This document shows, piece by piece, positions 34,738 through 43,947 of a stretch of DNA of 64,000 nucleotides (the stretch's first letter is position 1; each line of letters starts with the position of its first letter). The position numbers and the translations under genes were made by a program. The stretch is from the NCBI RefSeq assembly GCF_016907555.1, contig NZ_JAFBCE010000001.1, positions 2,232,001-2,296,000 on the forward strand. Reading direction: 5' to 3'. The DNA comes from Microbacterium laevaniformans. Its GTDB lineage: Bacteria; Actinomycetota; Actinomycetes; Actinomycetales; Microbacteriaceae. Below the pieces are notes generated by a model. That model made no database searches and had not been told where the DNA came from. It was given only the letters and a program-made list of their open reading frames with translations.

Positions 34738-35820
34738 TCAGTTCAGGCCGCTGTAGACGTGCAGGCCTTTGAAGAAGAGGTTCACGATCGTGAAGTTGAA
34801 CATCACCGCGGCGAAGCCGACGATGGACAGCCACGCCGAACGCGTGCCTCGCCAGCCGCGCGTCGCCCGCGCGTGGATGTAACCGGCGTAGAGCACCCAG
34901 ATGACGAAGGTCCACACTTCCTTCGTGTCGAAGCCCCAGTAGCGGCCCCACGCGTCGTTGGCCCAGATCGAGCCGGCGATGAGGGTGAAGGTCCAGAAGA
35001 TGAAGCCGATGATCGTGAACCGGTAGGCGAGAGCCTCCAGGACATCGCCGGCCGGCAGCGTCCGCAGGAAGCGCAGGCCACGGCGGCGCGGCGTGGAGGT
35101 GGCCGCAGCGGCTCCGCCCTCCTCCGGCGCCGACAGGGCGGCGATCGCCAGCCGCTCGCGGCGGGTCTGCATCAGCTGCAGCACCGACAGCGCGAAGGCG
35201 AGGGCGAACAGCGCGGTGGCCAGCGACGCGACGAACACGTGGATCACCAGCCACACGCTCTTCAGCGGGTCGGACAGCGGGACGACGGCGGTGTAGAACC
35301 AGATCACCGTGCCGCCGAGCAGCACGACCACGAGACCGGTGATGAAGGTGCCCAGGAAGCGGAGGTCGTACTTGAACAGCACCACCAGGTAGACGGCGAC
35401 GATCAGCATCGTTCCCGTGAGGGCGAACTCGTACATGTTCGACCACGGCACACGCCCCGAGGCGACGCCGCGCAGCACGTCGCCGGCGACGTGGAAGAGG
35501 AAGCCGAGCGCCGTCAACGAGGTTCCGATGCGCGCCCACAGGTAGCGCGCGCGGCGGGCGAGCGGCGCTTCCAGCTCCGCCTTGGCCGCCTGCTGCTCGG
35601 CCCGCATCTCGTCGAGAGACCCGCCGAGAGCAGTGGATGCGGATGCCGAGACGCCCGCGCCGACGAGCTCGCGCTGCTTCGCGGCATCCTTCTGCTGGAT
35701 CGCGATGTCGGAGCGGCGCCCGAGGTCGATCGCGTAGGCGATGAACGCGAGCGCGTAGATTGCCACTGCGGTCCACACGAGGAGCCGGGAGATTTCGTCG
35801 AGAGGGAGGCCGTCGGGCAT
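34738..35820 (-). CDS. ccsB: Cytochrome c biogenesis protein CcsB/CcsA type (heme lyase subunit)
   Basis: A 360-residue polytopic membrane protein with about eight helices. The tryptophan-rich heme-handling motif WGRYWGFDTKEVW is near residue 310 with flanking His residues, the hallmark of the CcsA/CcsB/ResC family. With ResB it forms the system II synthase that ligates heme to apocytochrome c outside the membrane. ATG at 35820 lies seven bases after TAGACT, so it may also have its own leaderless promoter although it is 39 nt behind resB. Confidence 0.92.
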   Translation of the reverse strand: MPDGLPLDEISRLLVWTAVAIYALAFIAYAIDLGRRSDIAIQQKDAAKQRELVGAGVSASASTALGGSLDEMRAEQQAAKAELEAPLARRARYLWARIGTSLTALGFLFHVAGDVLRGVASGRVPWSNMYEFALTGTMLIVAVYLVVLFKYDLRFLGTFITGLVVVLLGGTVIWFYTAVVPLSDPLKSVWLVIHVFVASLATALFALAFALSVLQLMQTRRERLAIAALSAPEEGGAAAATSTPRRRGLRFLRTLPAGDVLEALAYRFTIIGFIFWTFTLIAGSIWANDAWGRYWGFDTKEVWTFVIWVLYAGYIHARATRGWRGTRSAWLSIVGFAAVMFNFTIVNLFFKGLHVYSGLN

Positions 35821-35859
35821 GACGATCAGTCTACATCGGCGTGCTGCACGCCGGACCGG

Positions 35860-37632
35860 TCACGACCGGCCGGCGCCGCCGTCCTGACCCGCGGATGCCG
35901 CGCCCTGCGCACGCGCCGACCCGGCGGTGCCCGCGGCATCCATCGCGGCACCGTGGTCGCGGACGAGGTCGGCGACGGCCACCGCGATCGCGGGGTCCTC
36001 ACCGCGCGCGAGACCCGCGTACTCGAGGTGCACGACGCCGTCACCCGGCGTGGCCTTGACCCACATGCGCCGGCGCGGGATGAACAGCGCCGCGAGGAGT
36101 CCCGTCAGGGCGACGATCGCGAAGCCGAGCACCCAGGGGGCGCCGACGTCGCGGTGGATCGACAGGGACACGTAGCGCTTGACCTGCTCGCGAGCCCCGC
36201 TGGCCTTCGCGTCGTCGAACGTGATCGTGCCGAGGCCGTTCGGCAGGTTCACGGTCTGGCCCGGGGCGAGCTCGAGCGAGGGGACGTTGATCTTGCGGCC
36301 GGTCAACTGCGTCATGCCGCTGACGTCGAGCGCGTAGACGTTGCGGGGCGTGCCGTCGTCGATGCCGAGATCGCCCGTGTACACGTCGAGGGTGAGAACG
36401 GGGTTCGCCAGCGCCGGGTAGGCCGATGTCAACGCGCCCGAGTGCAGTTTCGCCGCCGTGGGGTAGAAGAAGCCCACGAGACCGACCTGCTGCGACAGCC
36501 CGTCGGGAACCTTGATGACGCCGAGCGAGGTCATCGTCGCGCCCTGCGGCAGGAACTCGACGTCCTCGTGCAGCACGACATCCCCCGCGGGGTTTCGCAC
36601 CGTGATGGTCGGCGCGTAGCCGTTGCCCATGAGGTAGACGCGGTCGCCGGCCATGTCGACGGGGTGGTTGACGCGGACAGTCTGCTGCTGCGGGTCGTGT
36701 CCGGGCTCGCGGGTGGTGAGGTTCGCGGCGAAGTCGCCGGCCTGCCCCTGGCCCGCCTCCCCGACCGGCACGTAGTTCACGTCGAAGCTGTCGAGGGTCA
36801 GCGAATACGGCGGGAGGGCGTTCGTGTCGACGAAGCGGCCGGGGTTGAAGGAGGTGTAGCCGAGGCCGAGGGAGTTGACGAAGCTGTCGCCTTCGACGAT
36901 GACGGTCTGCCCGGTGTAGGTGAGCCCGCCGCCGACGCCGACCGAGATGAGCACGCCGACGAGCGCGGCGTGGAAGACGAGGTTGCCGGTCTCACGGGCG
37001 TAGCCGCGTTCGGCCGACACGGATGCCGTCGCGGGCCGCTTCGCCGTCGCGGCGGTGTCGTAGCGCTCGACGCGGTAGCCGGCCTTGCGCAGCTGGGCCT
37101 GGGCGAGCTCGACGGCGGCGACGGCGGCCGCCTCGGCATCCTGGCCCTGGGCGACGATGCGCTCCGCCTCGGCATATTCGTCCAGGCGCGACAGGCGGGC
37201 GGGCGTGCGCGGCGGCCGGGCCCGCAGGGCGTTGAAGTGGTGCTTCGTACGCGGGATCACGCAGCCGATCAGCGAGATGAACAGCAGGATGTAGATCGCC
37301 GAGAACCAGACCGACGAGTACACGTCGAACAGCTGCAGACCGTCGAGGATCGGGAACAGGCCCGGGTTGTCGGTCTTGTACTGCAGCACGCCGTTGGGGT
37401 CGGCGGTTCGCTGCGGCACGATCGACCCGGGGATCGCCGCGATGGCGAGCAGGAGCAGCAGCACGAGCGCCGTGCGCATGCTCGTCAGCTGCCGCCAGCC
37501 CCACCGCAGCCAGCCGATCACGCCCAGCTGCGGCTGGGCGATGGCGGCGGCGGCGGGCGTCGCGGCATCCGCGTGGTCGGCCGGACGCAGCGGATCGCTG
37601 GTGCCCGTGCCGTCAGAGCGGGAGTTCGACAC
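35860..37632 (-). CDS. resB: Cytochrome c biogenesis protein ResB
   Basis: A 590-residue ResB-family protein: three N-terminal helices (~residues 45-230 region, including TALVLLLLLAIAAIPGSIVPQ), a large extracytoplasmic domain with conserved VNHPVDMAGDRVYLMGNGYAP, and one C-terminal helix (VLGFAIVALTGLLAALFI). It is the partner of CcsB in the heme synthase complex. The start overlaps the end of ccdA by 20 bp, consistent with one operon running PGM-like, resA, ccdA, resB, ccsB. Confidence 0.93.
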   Translation of the reverse strand: MSNSRSDGTGTSDPLRPADHADAATPAAAAIAQPQLGVIGWLRWGWRQLTSMRTALVLLLLLAIAAIPGSIVPQRTADPNGVLQYKTDNPGLFPILDGLQLFDVYSSVWFSAIYILLFISLIGCVIPRTKHHFNALRARPPRTPARLSRLDEYAEAERIVAQGQDAEAAAVAAVELAQAQLRKAGYRVERYDTAATAKRPATASVSAERGYARETGNLVFHAALVGVLISVGVGGGLTYTGQTVIVEGDSFVNSLGLGYTSFNPGRFVDTNALPPYSLTLDSFDVNYVPVGEAGQGQAGDFAANLTTREPGHDPQQQTVRVNHPVDMAGDRVYLMGNGYAPTITVRNPAGDVVLHEDVEFLPQGATMTSLGVIKVPDGLSQQVGLVGFFYPTAAKLHSGALTSAYPALANPVLTLDVYTGDLGIDDGTPRNVYALDVSGMTQLTGRKINVPSLELAPGQTVNLPNGLGTITFDDAKASGAREQVKRYVSLSIHRDVGAPWVLGFAIVALTGLLAALFIPRRRMWVKATPGDGVVHLEYAGLARGEDPAIAVAVADLVRDHGAAMDAAGTAGSARAQGAASAGQDGGAGRS

Positions 37633-38365
37633 CGCCGATCACCCCCGTGAGCTGCGACATCGCCGCGGTCCAGAGCCCGGTGACCATGAGCAGCCCGAGC
37701 ACGATCAGAAACACGCCGCCGATGATGTTGACGGCGCGGATGTGGCGACGCAGGAACGCCACCGAGCGGGTCGCCCAGCCGAAGCCCACCGCGAGCAGCA
37801 GGAACGGGATGCCGAGTCCCAGCGAGTACGCGACGGCGAGCAGCACCGCGCGGGTCGGGTCGGCCTGGGTGAGGGAGATCGAGAGGATCGCCGCGTAGGT
37901 CGGGCCGATGCACGGCGCCCAGCCGATGCCCATCGCCACGCCCAGCAGCGGCGCGCCGACCAGTCCCAGACCGCTGCGCACCTGCGGCTTCATCGTGCGC
38001 TGCGCGAAGCCGAACAGCCCGAGGAAGACGAGGCCCATGATGATCACGACGACGCCCAGCACGCGGGTGAGCACCTCGCCGTACTGGAGGAAGAAGCGGC
38101 CGAGGGTTCCGGCGAGCACCCCCATCGCGACGAAGACGACCGTGAACCCGGCGATGAACAGCGCCACCCCCAGCAGCAACCGGCCGCGGCCGGTGCGCGT
38201 CGGACGACCGCTGCGGCTGCCGGCTCCCCCGGAGGCGCCGCCGAGGAAGCCGAGGTAGCCGGGCACGAGCGGCAGCACGCACGGCGACAGGAACGACACG
38301 AGACCCGCGAGCATCGCGATGGGGATCGCGAGCCAGAGCGCGCCGCTGAAGACGACGTCGCTCAC
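37613..38365 (-). CDS. ccdA: Thiol-disulfide membrane transporter CcdA
   Basis: A 250-residue, six-helix member of the DsbD/CcdA family that carries reducing equivalents across the membrane to keep apocytochrome c cysteines reduced. Conserved SFLSPCVLPLVPGYLGFLGG (first catalytic Cys) and WAPCIGPTYAAIL (second Cys) are present. Start set at GTG 38365 (MSDVVFSGALW), which overlaps the resA stop as GTGA; longer frames would have an Arg-rich, unlikely N-terminus. Confidence 0.93.
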   Translation of the reverse strand: MSDVVFSGALWLAIPIAMLAGLVSFLSPCVLPLVPGYLGFLGGASGGAGSRSGRPTRTGRGRLLLGVALFIAGFTVVFVAMGVLAGTLGRFFLQYGEVLTRVLGVVVIIMGLVFLGLFGFAQRTMKPQVRSGLGLVGAPLLGVAMGIGWAPCIGPTYAAILSISLTQADPTRAVLLAVAYSLGLGIPFLLLAVGFGWATRSVAFLRRHIRAVNIIGGVFLIVLGLLMVTGLWTAAMSQLTGVIGGVELPL

Positions 38366-38973
38366 GTGGTCTCCGCGACGACGTCGTTGATGATCGTCTT
38401 GAGGATCGACTCGCTCTCGACGCGGCCGATGAATCGCGCCGCGACGCGGCCCTGCCGATCGAGCACGAGGGTGATCGGCACCGACTGCAGCGGCGTCCAC
38501 GACGCGAACGCGAGCTTGAGGTCGCCGTCGTCCTTGGCGAGCAGCGACGGGTAGGTGATGCCGTACTTCTCGTCGAACGCCTTCGCGCCCTCGGGCCCGT
38601 CGTAGATGTTCACACCGAGGAACTCGGCACCGGCCGGCTGCACCGCCTGGTAGGTGCTCTCGAGCGTCGGCGCCTCCGCGCGGCAGGGGCCGCAGTTGGC
38701 GTACCAGAAGTTGAGGACCAGCACCTTGTCGGCGTAGTCGGCGTTCGTCACCGTGGCCCCGTCGACCGCGGTGCCGGTGAACGAGACCGCACCGCCGCGG
38801 TCGGCGGGCGCGATCTCCTGCACGCTGCCGTCGCCGGAGATGTAACCCTTGCCGTCGCCCTGCTTGTACTGGTTGGCGAGGTCGTCATTCGCGCTGCTGC
38901 ATCCCGCCAGGCCCGCGCCGAGCGCGAGGGCGAGAAGGGATGCCGCGACGCGAGCGATCGTCCGATGCTTCAT
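38362..38973 (-). CDS. resA: Thioredoxin-like lipoprotein ResA/TlpA
   Basis: A 203-residue exported thiol-disulfide protein. A lipoprotein signal peptide ends LAGC (Cys ~25). The thioredoxin fold follows with active site NFWYANCGPCRAEAPTL (CGPC) and cis-Pro in SVPITLVLD. It reduces the CXXCH cysteines of apocytochrome c, receiving electrons from CcdA, whose gene overlaps by GTGA. The start overlaps the upstream phosphatase stop as ATGA. Confidence 0.92.
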   Translation of the reverse strand: MKHRTIARVAASLLALALGAGLAGCSSANDDLANQYKQGDGKGYISGDGSVQEIAPADRGGAVSFTGTAVDGATVTNADYADKVLVLNFWYANCGPCRAEAPTLESTYQAVQPAGAEFLGVNIYDGPEGAKAFDEKYGITYPSLLAKDDGDLKLAFASWTPLQSVPITLVLDRQGRVAARFIGRVESESILKTIINDVVAETT

Positions 38974-39599
38974 ACCGCTCCCACATCCACCGCGTGAGCC
39001 GTCGAGGCCGGCTCGGCGTAGTCGACTTCGCGCCAGCCGCTGCCGGCGCGCTCGAAACTGGTGATGCTCGAGAGGGCACAGCGGCGCTTGCGCGGGTCGT
39101 GGCGCAGCGGCTGACCGGCCACCGACAGATGCGTGACCCAGATCGGCAGCTGGTGGGAGACGATGACGACGTCGCCCCCGTCGGCATCGTTCCAGGCTTC
39201 GTTCATCGCGGCATCCATGCGGGCGACGACCTCGGCGTACGGCTCGCCCCAGCTGGGGATCTCGGGGCGCGCGAGGTGTCGCCAGTTGAGGGGATTGAGC
39301 ACGGCCCGTGTCATGCGCTTGCCCTCGAAGACGTTGGTGGGTTCGATGACGCGCTCATCGATGATCGGGTCGAGCGCGAAGGCCTCGGCGAAGGGCTCCG
39401 CCGATTCCTGGGTGCGCTGCAGCGGCGAGGCGTAGAGGGCGCTGACGGGCCTGGCCGAGCCCTGCAGGTAGACGGCGGCGCTGCGAGCCATCTCGCGCCC
39501 CGCGGCACTCAACCGGAAGTTCGGAAGTCGCCCGTACAGCACCCGCCCCGGGTTGTGGACCTCGCCGTGGCGCACGAGGTGGAGGCGGTCAGCGGGCAC
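38970..39599 (-). CDS. Histidine phosphatase (phosphoglycerate mutase-like)
   Basis: A 209-residue branch of the histidine phosphatase superfamily: LVRHGEVHNPG carries the phospho-accepting His near residue 10, and VVIVSHQLPIW the second catalytic His near 155. It is commonly the first gene of the cytochrome c maturation operon in Actinobacteria and is coupled here to resA by ATGA. Physiological substrate not known. GTG at 39599 is six bases after TAGACT, marking the operon promoter. Confidence 0.88.
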   Translation of the reverse strand: MPADRLHLVRHGEVHNPGRVLYGRLPNFRLSAAGREMARSAAVYLQGSARPVSALYASPLQRTQESAEPFAEAFALDPIIDERVIEPTNVFEGKRMTRAVLNPLNWRHLARPEIPSWGEPYAEVVARMDAAMNEAWNDADGGDVVIVSHQLPIWVTHLSVAGQPLRHDPRKRRCALSSITSFERAGSGWREVDYAEPASTAHAVDVGAV

Positions 39600-39668
39600 C
39601 CCGTCAGTCTACGCGGGGCAGATCTGTGGCCGGGCTGAGAGCGGACGACGGTCCCGGGCGGCGGACGT

Positions 39669-40325
39669 TCAGGCCGGGTCACTGTCGGCCGACGCGCCGC
39701 GCAGCCGGCGCGCGCGGTTCACGGTGAACCAGACGAGGGCCGTCGCCGCGACCGCGATCACCGCGTACTGCAGCACACCCGCGTACTCCTCGACGATGTG
39801 CCACTGATCGCCCAGCAGATAGCCGGAAAGGACGAAGACGGCGTTCCAGATGAACGATCCCGCCGAGGTCAGCAGGCCGAAGCGCCAGAGCGGCATGCGG
39901 GTGACACCCGCGGGGATGGAGATGAGACTCCGGAAGATCGGGAGCATGCGCCCGAAGAACACGGCTTTGCCCCCGTGGCGCTGGAACCACGCGACGGTGC
40001 GGTCGACGTCATCGACCTTCAGCAGCGGCATCCGTCGCACGAGCGCGCGGAGGCGATCGATGCCGAGCCCCGCGCCCAGGGCGTAGAGCGCGAAGGCGCC
40101 GACGACCGAGCCGGCGGTGGTCCACGCCAGCGCCTCGAACAGCGTGAACGACCCGCGGGCGGCGGCCAGGCCCGCCATCGGGAGGATGACCTCGCTGGGA
40201 AGCGGTGGGAACAGGTTCTCGAGGGCGATCGCCAGCCCCGCGCCGGGAGCGCCGATGAGGTTCATGAGGCCGACGACGGCATCGACGAGGGTGGTGAGCC
40301 AGGAGCCGTCCGATGCCATCGCCAT
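39669..40325 (-). CDS. DedA-family membrane protein
   Basis: A 218-residue DedA/SNARE-associated family protein with LENLFPPLPSEVILPMAGLAA at the N-terminus and the family signature FFGRMLPIFRSLISIPAGVTRMPLWRF in the middle; four to five helices. DedA proteins are implicated in lipid (undecaprenyl phosphate) flipping and membrane potential homeostasis. ATG at 40325 is six bases after TACCGT. It is divergent from aspS. Confidence 0.9.
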   Translation of the reverse strand: MAMASDGSWLTTLVDAVVGLMNLIGAPGAGLAIALENLFPPLPSEVILPMAGLAAARGSFTLFEALAWTTAGSVVGAFALYALGAGLGIDRLRALVRRMPLLKVDDVDRTVAWFQRHGGKAVFFGRMLPIFRSLISIPAGVTRMPLWRFGLLTSAGSFIWNAVFVLSGYLLGDQWHIVEEYAGVLQYAVIAVAATALVWFTVNRARRLRGASADSDPA

Positions 40326-40402
40326 ACAGCGACGGTAGCGAGGGCGGGCGATGAGAACCTGGGCGGATGCCGGGACAGCCCACCCACGTAGACTGGTCCC
40401 TC

Positions 40403-41743
40403 GTGAGTGAACGCACCCTCGTCAGCCAGCTGCAGTCCCGCGAAGACGGCACCGTCTCGGTGTCCGGATGGGTGGAGACCGTCCGCGATCAGAAGAAGGT
40501 TCAGTTCGTCATCCTCCGCGACGAGACCGGCGCCGTCCAGCTCGTGAACCCCGCGACCCGTCCCGACCCGGACGGGGCGGAGCAGGATGCCGCGGCTCTC
40601 ACGCTCACCGCGCTGATCTCGGAACTGTCCACCGGCACCTTCCTGACGGTCACCGGCGAACTCAAGCACGACGAGCGCGTCAAGCTCGGTGGCGTCGAGA
40701 TCAAGATCGCGACCCTGGAGATCGCCGCCGCGGCGTTGCCCGAGACGCCGATCGCCGCCGACAGCGGCCTCGACAAGCGCATGGACTGGCGCTTCATCGA
40801 CCTGCGTCAGCGCCGCAACAACCTCGTCTTCCGCATCCAGACGACGCTCGAGCACGCGATGCGCACCTACTGGATCGAGCGCGACTACGTCGAGATCCAC
40901 TCCCCCAAGCTCATGTCGACCCCCGCCGAGGGCAACGCCGAGCTGTTCGCCCTGGAGTACTTCGGCGACCAGACGGCCTACCTCGCGCAGAGCCCGCAGC
41001 ACTTCAAGCAGATGGCCCAGGCCGCCGGCTTCGGCAAGGTGTTCGAGATCGGCGACGTCTTCCGCGCCGACCCGAGCTTCACGAGCCGCCACGCGACCGA
41101 GTTCACCTCGATCGACGCCGAGATCAGCTGGATCGACTCCTACGAAGACGTGGCCGCGATGCAGGAGGAGCTGCTCGCCGCCGCCTTCCAGGCCGTCAAG
41201 GACAAGCATGGCGACGAGATCGCGGAGCTGTTCGACATCGACGTCGTCGTGCCGACGCTCCCCTTCCCGCGGATTCCGCTCGCCGAGGCGCGCGAGATCG
41301 TCAAGGCCCGCGGCTACGACATCCCCCGCACCGACGGCGACCTCGACCCCGAGGGCGAGCGTCAGATCTCGGCCCACGTCCGTGAGACCTACGGGCACCA
41401 GTTCGTGTTCATCACCGACTACCACCCCGAGATCCGCCCGTTCTACCACATGCGCAACCCCGAGACCGGGCTCACGAACAGCTACGACCTGCTGTTCCAG
41501 GGCACCGAGATCACCACGGGCGCACAGCGTGAGCACCGCATCGAGGTGCTGGAGGCCCAGGCGCTCGAGAAGGGCCTGTCACTGGAGGGACTCGAGCACT
41601 ACCTCGACTTCTTCCGCTACGGCATCCCGCCCCACGGCGGCTTCGGCATGGGCCTCGCGCGCGTGCTGATGCTCATGCTCGGCCAGGACTCGATCCGCGA
41701 GGTGACGTTCCTCTTCCGCGGGCCGACGCGCCTCGCCCCCTGA
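40403..41743 (+). CDS. aspS: Aspartate--tRNA ligase, archaeal-type (possibly non-discriminating, Asp/Asn)
   Basis: A 446-residue class II aminoacyl-tRNA synthetase: OB-fold anticodon domain (VSVSGWVETVRDQKKVQFVI), then the catalytic core with motif 1 (EIHSPKLM), motif 2 (FEIGDVFRADPS ... EFTSIDAEI) and motif 3 (GGFGMGLARVLMLML). It lacks the ~140-residue GAD insertion of ordinary bacterial AspRS, so it belongs to the archaeal-like AspRS2 group, members of which may also charge tRNA-Asn. TAGACT lies eight bases before GTG 40403; the in-frame ATG at 40367 would precede this promoter hexamer, so I prefer the GTG. Confidence 0.9.
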   Translation: MSERTLVSQLQSREDGTVSVSGWVETVRDQKKVQFVILRDETGAVQLVNPATRPDPDGAEQDAAALTLTALISELSTGTFLTVTGELKHDERVKLGGVEIKIATLEIAAAALPETPIAADSGLDKRMDWRFIDLRQRRNNLVFRIQTTLEHAMRTYWIERDYVEIHSPKLMSTPAEGNAELFALEYFGDQTAYLAQSPQHFKQMAQAAGFGKVFEIGDVFRADPSFTSRHATEFTSIDAEISWIDSYEDVAAMQEELLAAAFQAVKDKHGDEIAELFDIDVVVPTLPFPRIPLAEAREIVKARGYDIPRTDGDLDPEGERQISAHVRETYGHQFVFITDYHPEIRPFYHMRNPETGLTNSYDLLFQGTEITTGAQREHRIEVLEAQALEKGLSLEGLEHYLDFFRYGIPPHGGFGMGLARVLMLMLGQDSIREVTFLFRGPTRLAP

Positions 41744-41782
41744 CCGACAGCCCGCGGTGATGTCTCCCCGCGACCCGCAAGA

Positions 41783-41826
41783 CGTCACCGCTCCGTCACC
41801 GGCGGTTCACCGCCGCTTCGAATGCT
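41783..41826 (+). promoter_or_regulatory. PHO-box-like 11-bp direct repeats upstream of the ABC importer
   Basis: Four consecutive 11-bp units: CGTCACCGCTC (41783-41793), CGTCACCGGCG (41794-41804), GTTCACCGCCG (41805-41815) and a degenerate CTTCGAATGCT (41816-41826). The core matches the GTTCACC direct-repeat unit bound by PhoP in Streptomyces, including the 11-bp period. A TACGTT hexamer (41843-41848) follows 16 bp downstream and could be the -10. The importer start is at 41912. Regulation by phosphate limitation is inferred. Confidence 0.6.
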
Positions 41827-41911
41827 CGACACGGCGCAGCCGTACGTTCCTCGCATCCCCCTCGCGCCGCACGCATCGTCGTGCCCGCGGGGATGACCCG
41901 AGAGGAATAGC

Positions 41912-43042
41912 ATGTCCCGAACCCTTGCGCGCCGCACGATCGCGGTCACGGCCGTCGCAGCCGTCGCAGCCCTCGCCCTCAGTGCGTGCGCCGGCACGTC
42001 GGAGGCCGCCACCAGCGGAGGCGCCTCGGCATCCGCCGCGACGAGCGTCGCCGATTTCGGCACCTTCGCCGACCTGGAGAAGGCCGCCAAGGCAGAGGGC
42101 CAGCTCAACGTGATCGCACTGCCGCACGACTGGGCAAACTACGGCGAGATCATCTCGCTGTTCTCGAAGCGCTATCCCGATATCACCGTCAACGAACAGT
42201 CGCCCGACGCCTCGAGCGCCGAAGAGATCCAGGCGGCCAAGACGAATGAGGGCCTCGACACCGCGCCGGACGTGTTCGATCTGGGCCTGTCGGTCACCCT
42301 CCAGAACACCGACCGCTTCGCTCCCTACAAGGTTCAGACGTGGGCCGACGTGCCCGACACCCTGAAGGATCCGTCCGGCCTGTTCGTCGGCGACTACGGC
42401 GGGTACATGTCGATCGGCTACGACTCCTCCAAGTTCCCGGCCCCGACCAAGCTCACCGATCTGCTCAGCCCGACCTACAAGGGCGCGGTCGCGCTCAACG
42501 GCGACCCCACCCAGGCCGGAGCGGCCTTCGCGGCGGTCGGAATGGCCACCGTGCAGTCCGGCGGAACGCTCGACGACTTCCAGCCCGGCATCGACTTCTT
42601 CAGCTCGCTGCAGAAGGCCGGCAACCTGCTGAAGGTCGACGTGACGACCTCCACGGTGGCCAGCGGCGAAACACCCGTAGTCTTCGACTGGGACTACCTC
42701 AACGCGGCACACCGCAAGGACAACCCGAACTGGAAGGTCGTCGTCTTCGACGGCACCGGCTACGCCGGCTACTACAACCAAGCCATCAACAAGACGGCTC
42801 CCCACCCCGCGGCAGCCCGCCTGTGGCAGGAGTTCCTCTACAGCGACGAGGTGCAGAACCTCTGGCTCAAGGGTGGCGCCCGCCCGGCCCGCATGGCCGC
42901 GATGACCACGGCCGGCACCATCGATGCGACCCTCGCCGCGGCGCTGCCGAAGGCTCCGGCCGACACGGTGGTTCCCACCGAGGCGCAGTCCAAGGCCGCC
43001 GGCACGCTGCTCGGTCAGAAGTGGGCGACGGCGGTCCAGTGA
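41912..43042 (+). CDS. ABC transporter substrate-binding lipoprotein (phosphonate/Fe3+/polyamine type)
   Basis: A 376-residue extracytoplasmic binding protein with a lipoprotein signal peptide (ALALSAC, lipid Cys26). The mature fold belongs to the periplasmic-binding-protein family 1/6 group (AfuA, PotD, PhnS): GQLNVIALPHDWANYGEII, APDVFDLG, YMSIGYDSS, VVFDWDYLNAAH. ATG 41912 follows GAGAGGAA. The stop overlaps the permease start as GTGA. The PHO-box-like repeats upstream favour a phosphorus compound, such as a phosphonate, over iron or polyamines. Confidence 0.85.
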   Translation: MSRTLARRTIAVTAVAAVAALALSACAGTSEAATSGGASASAATSVADFGTFADLEKAAKAEGQLNVIALPHDWANYGEIISLFSKRYPDITVNEQSPDASSAEEIQAAKTNEGLDTAPDVFDLGLSVTLQNTDRFAPYKVQTWADVPDTLKDPSGLFVGDYGGYMSIGYDSSKFPAPTKLTDLLSPTYKGAVALNGDPTQAGAAFAAVGMATVQSGGTLDDFQPGIDFFSSLQKAGNLLKVDVTTSTVASGETPVVFDWDYLNAAHRKDNPNWKVVVFDGTGYAGYYNQAINKTAPHPAAARLWQEFLYSDEVQNLWLKGGARPARMAAMTTAGTIDATLAAALPKAPADTVVPTEAQSKAAGTLLGQKWATAVQ

Positions 43043-43947
43043 CCGTCGTCACCACGGCGGGGGTGGATGCCGCGGCATCCGCATCCACCCCCGCCCGTCG
43101 CGGTTCGTGGTCGTGGCTGGGCCTGGTTCCGTTCGCCGCCTACGTGCTGCTGTTTCTCGCATTGCCCTCGGTACTCGCGGTCGCTTCGGGGTTCTTCGAT
43201 CGCCGCGGCGCGTTCACCTGGGACAACATCACGGCGCTCGGCGATCCATTGATCGTCGAGACCTTCGCCAACTCTGCGGGCCTGTCCCTGCTGACCGCGG
43301 TCATCGGCGCACTCGCGGGCGCACTGGTCTGCTACGCGATGCTCGGCCTTCATCCCGAAGGCCTCGTGCGCTCGGCAGTGGATGCCGCGGCCGGTGTGCT
43401 CGCGCAGTTCGGCGGCGTCATGCTGGCCTTCGCGTTCATCGCGACGATCGGCCTGCAAGGCGTCGTCAGGTTGTTTCTGCTCGACGCGTTCGGCGTCGAC
43501 ATCTTCGCCAACGGCACCTGGCTGTACGACCTGCCGGGATTGGTCCTGCCGTACATCTACTTCCAGATCCCGCTCATGGTCATCACGTTCATGCCGGCCC
43601 TCTCGGCGCTGCGTCCGCAGTGGGCCGAAGCGACGCTCACGCTCGGGGGCTCGCGCCGCGCGTTCTGGAGCTATGTCGGCATCCCCGTGCTGGCGCCCTC
43701 CTTCTTCGCGAGCCTGCTGCTGCTGTTCGCCAATGCGTTCTCGTCGTACGCCACCGCGGCCGCCCTTGCCAGCCAAGGAGCCGAGATCGTGCCGCTACGC
43801 ATCCGCAGCGCGCTGACGAGCGAGACGGTGCTCGGGCGCGAGAACCTCGCCGGCGCGCTGGCCCTCGGGATGATCGTCATGGTCGGCATCGTCATGTTCG
43901 TCTACTCCGCTGTCCAGCGGCGCGCAGCTCGCTGGTACCAGGCATGA
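43039..43947 (+). CDS. ABC transporter permease 1
   Basis: A 302-residue membrane permease with six helices and the EAA loop EATLTLGGSRRAFWSYVGIPVLAPS that docks on the ATPase. An N-terminal Ala/Ser-rich tail precedes the first helix. GTG 43039 overlaps the binding-protein stop (GTGA) and the gene's own stop overlaps the second permease (ATGA), so the four genes form one tightly coupled operon. Confidence 0.88.
   Translation: MTVVTTAGVDAAASASTPARRGSWSWLGLVPFAAYVLLFLALPSVLAVASGFFDRRGAFTWDNITALGDPLIVETFANSAGLSLLTAVIGALAGALVCYAMLGLHPEGLVRSAVDAAAGVLAQFGGVMLAFAFIATIGLQGVVRLFLLDAFGVDIFANGTWLYDLPGLVLPYIYFQIPLMVITFMPALSALRPQWAEATLTLGGSRRAFWSYVGIPVLAPSFFASLLLLFANAFSSYATAAALASQGAEIVPLRIRSALTSETVLGRENLAGALALGMIVMVGIVMFVYSAVQRRAARWYQA

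Noticed and set aside
38365-38500. Longer N-terminus for CcdA starting at 38500
   Set aside because: The extra 45 residues are Arg-rich, overlap resA deeply and precede the normal membrane start; GTG 38365 with GTGA overlap fits.
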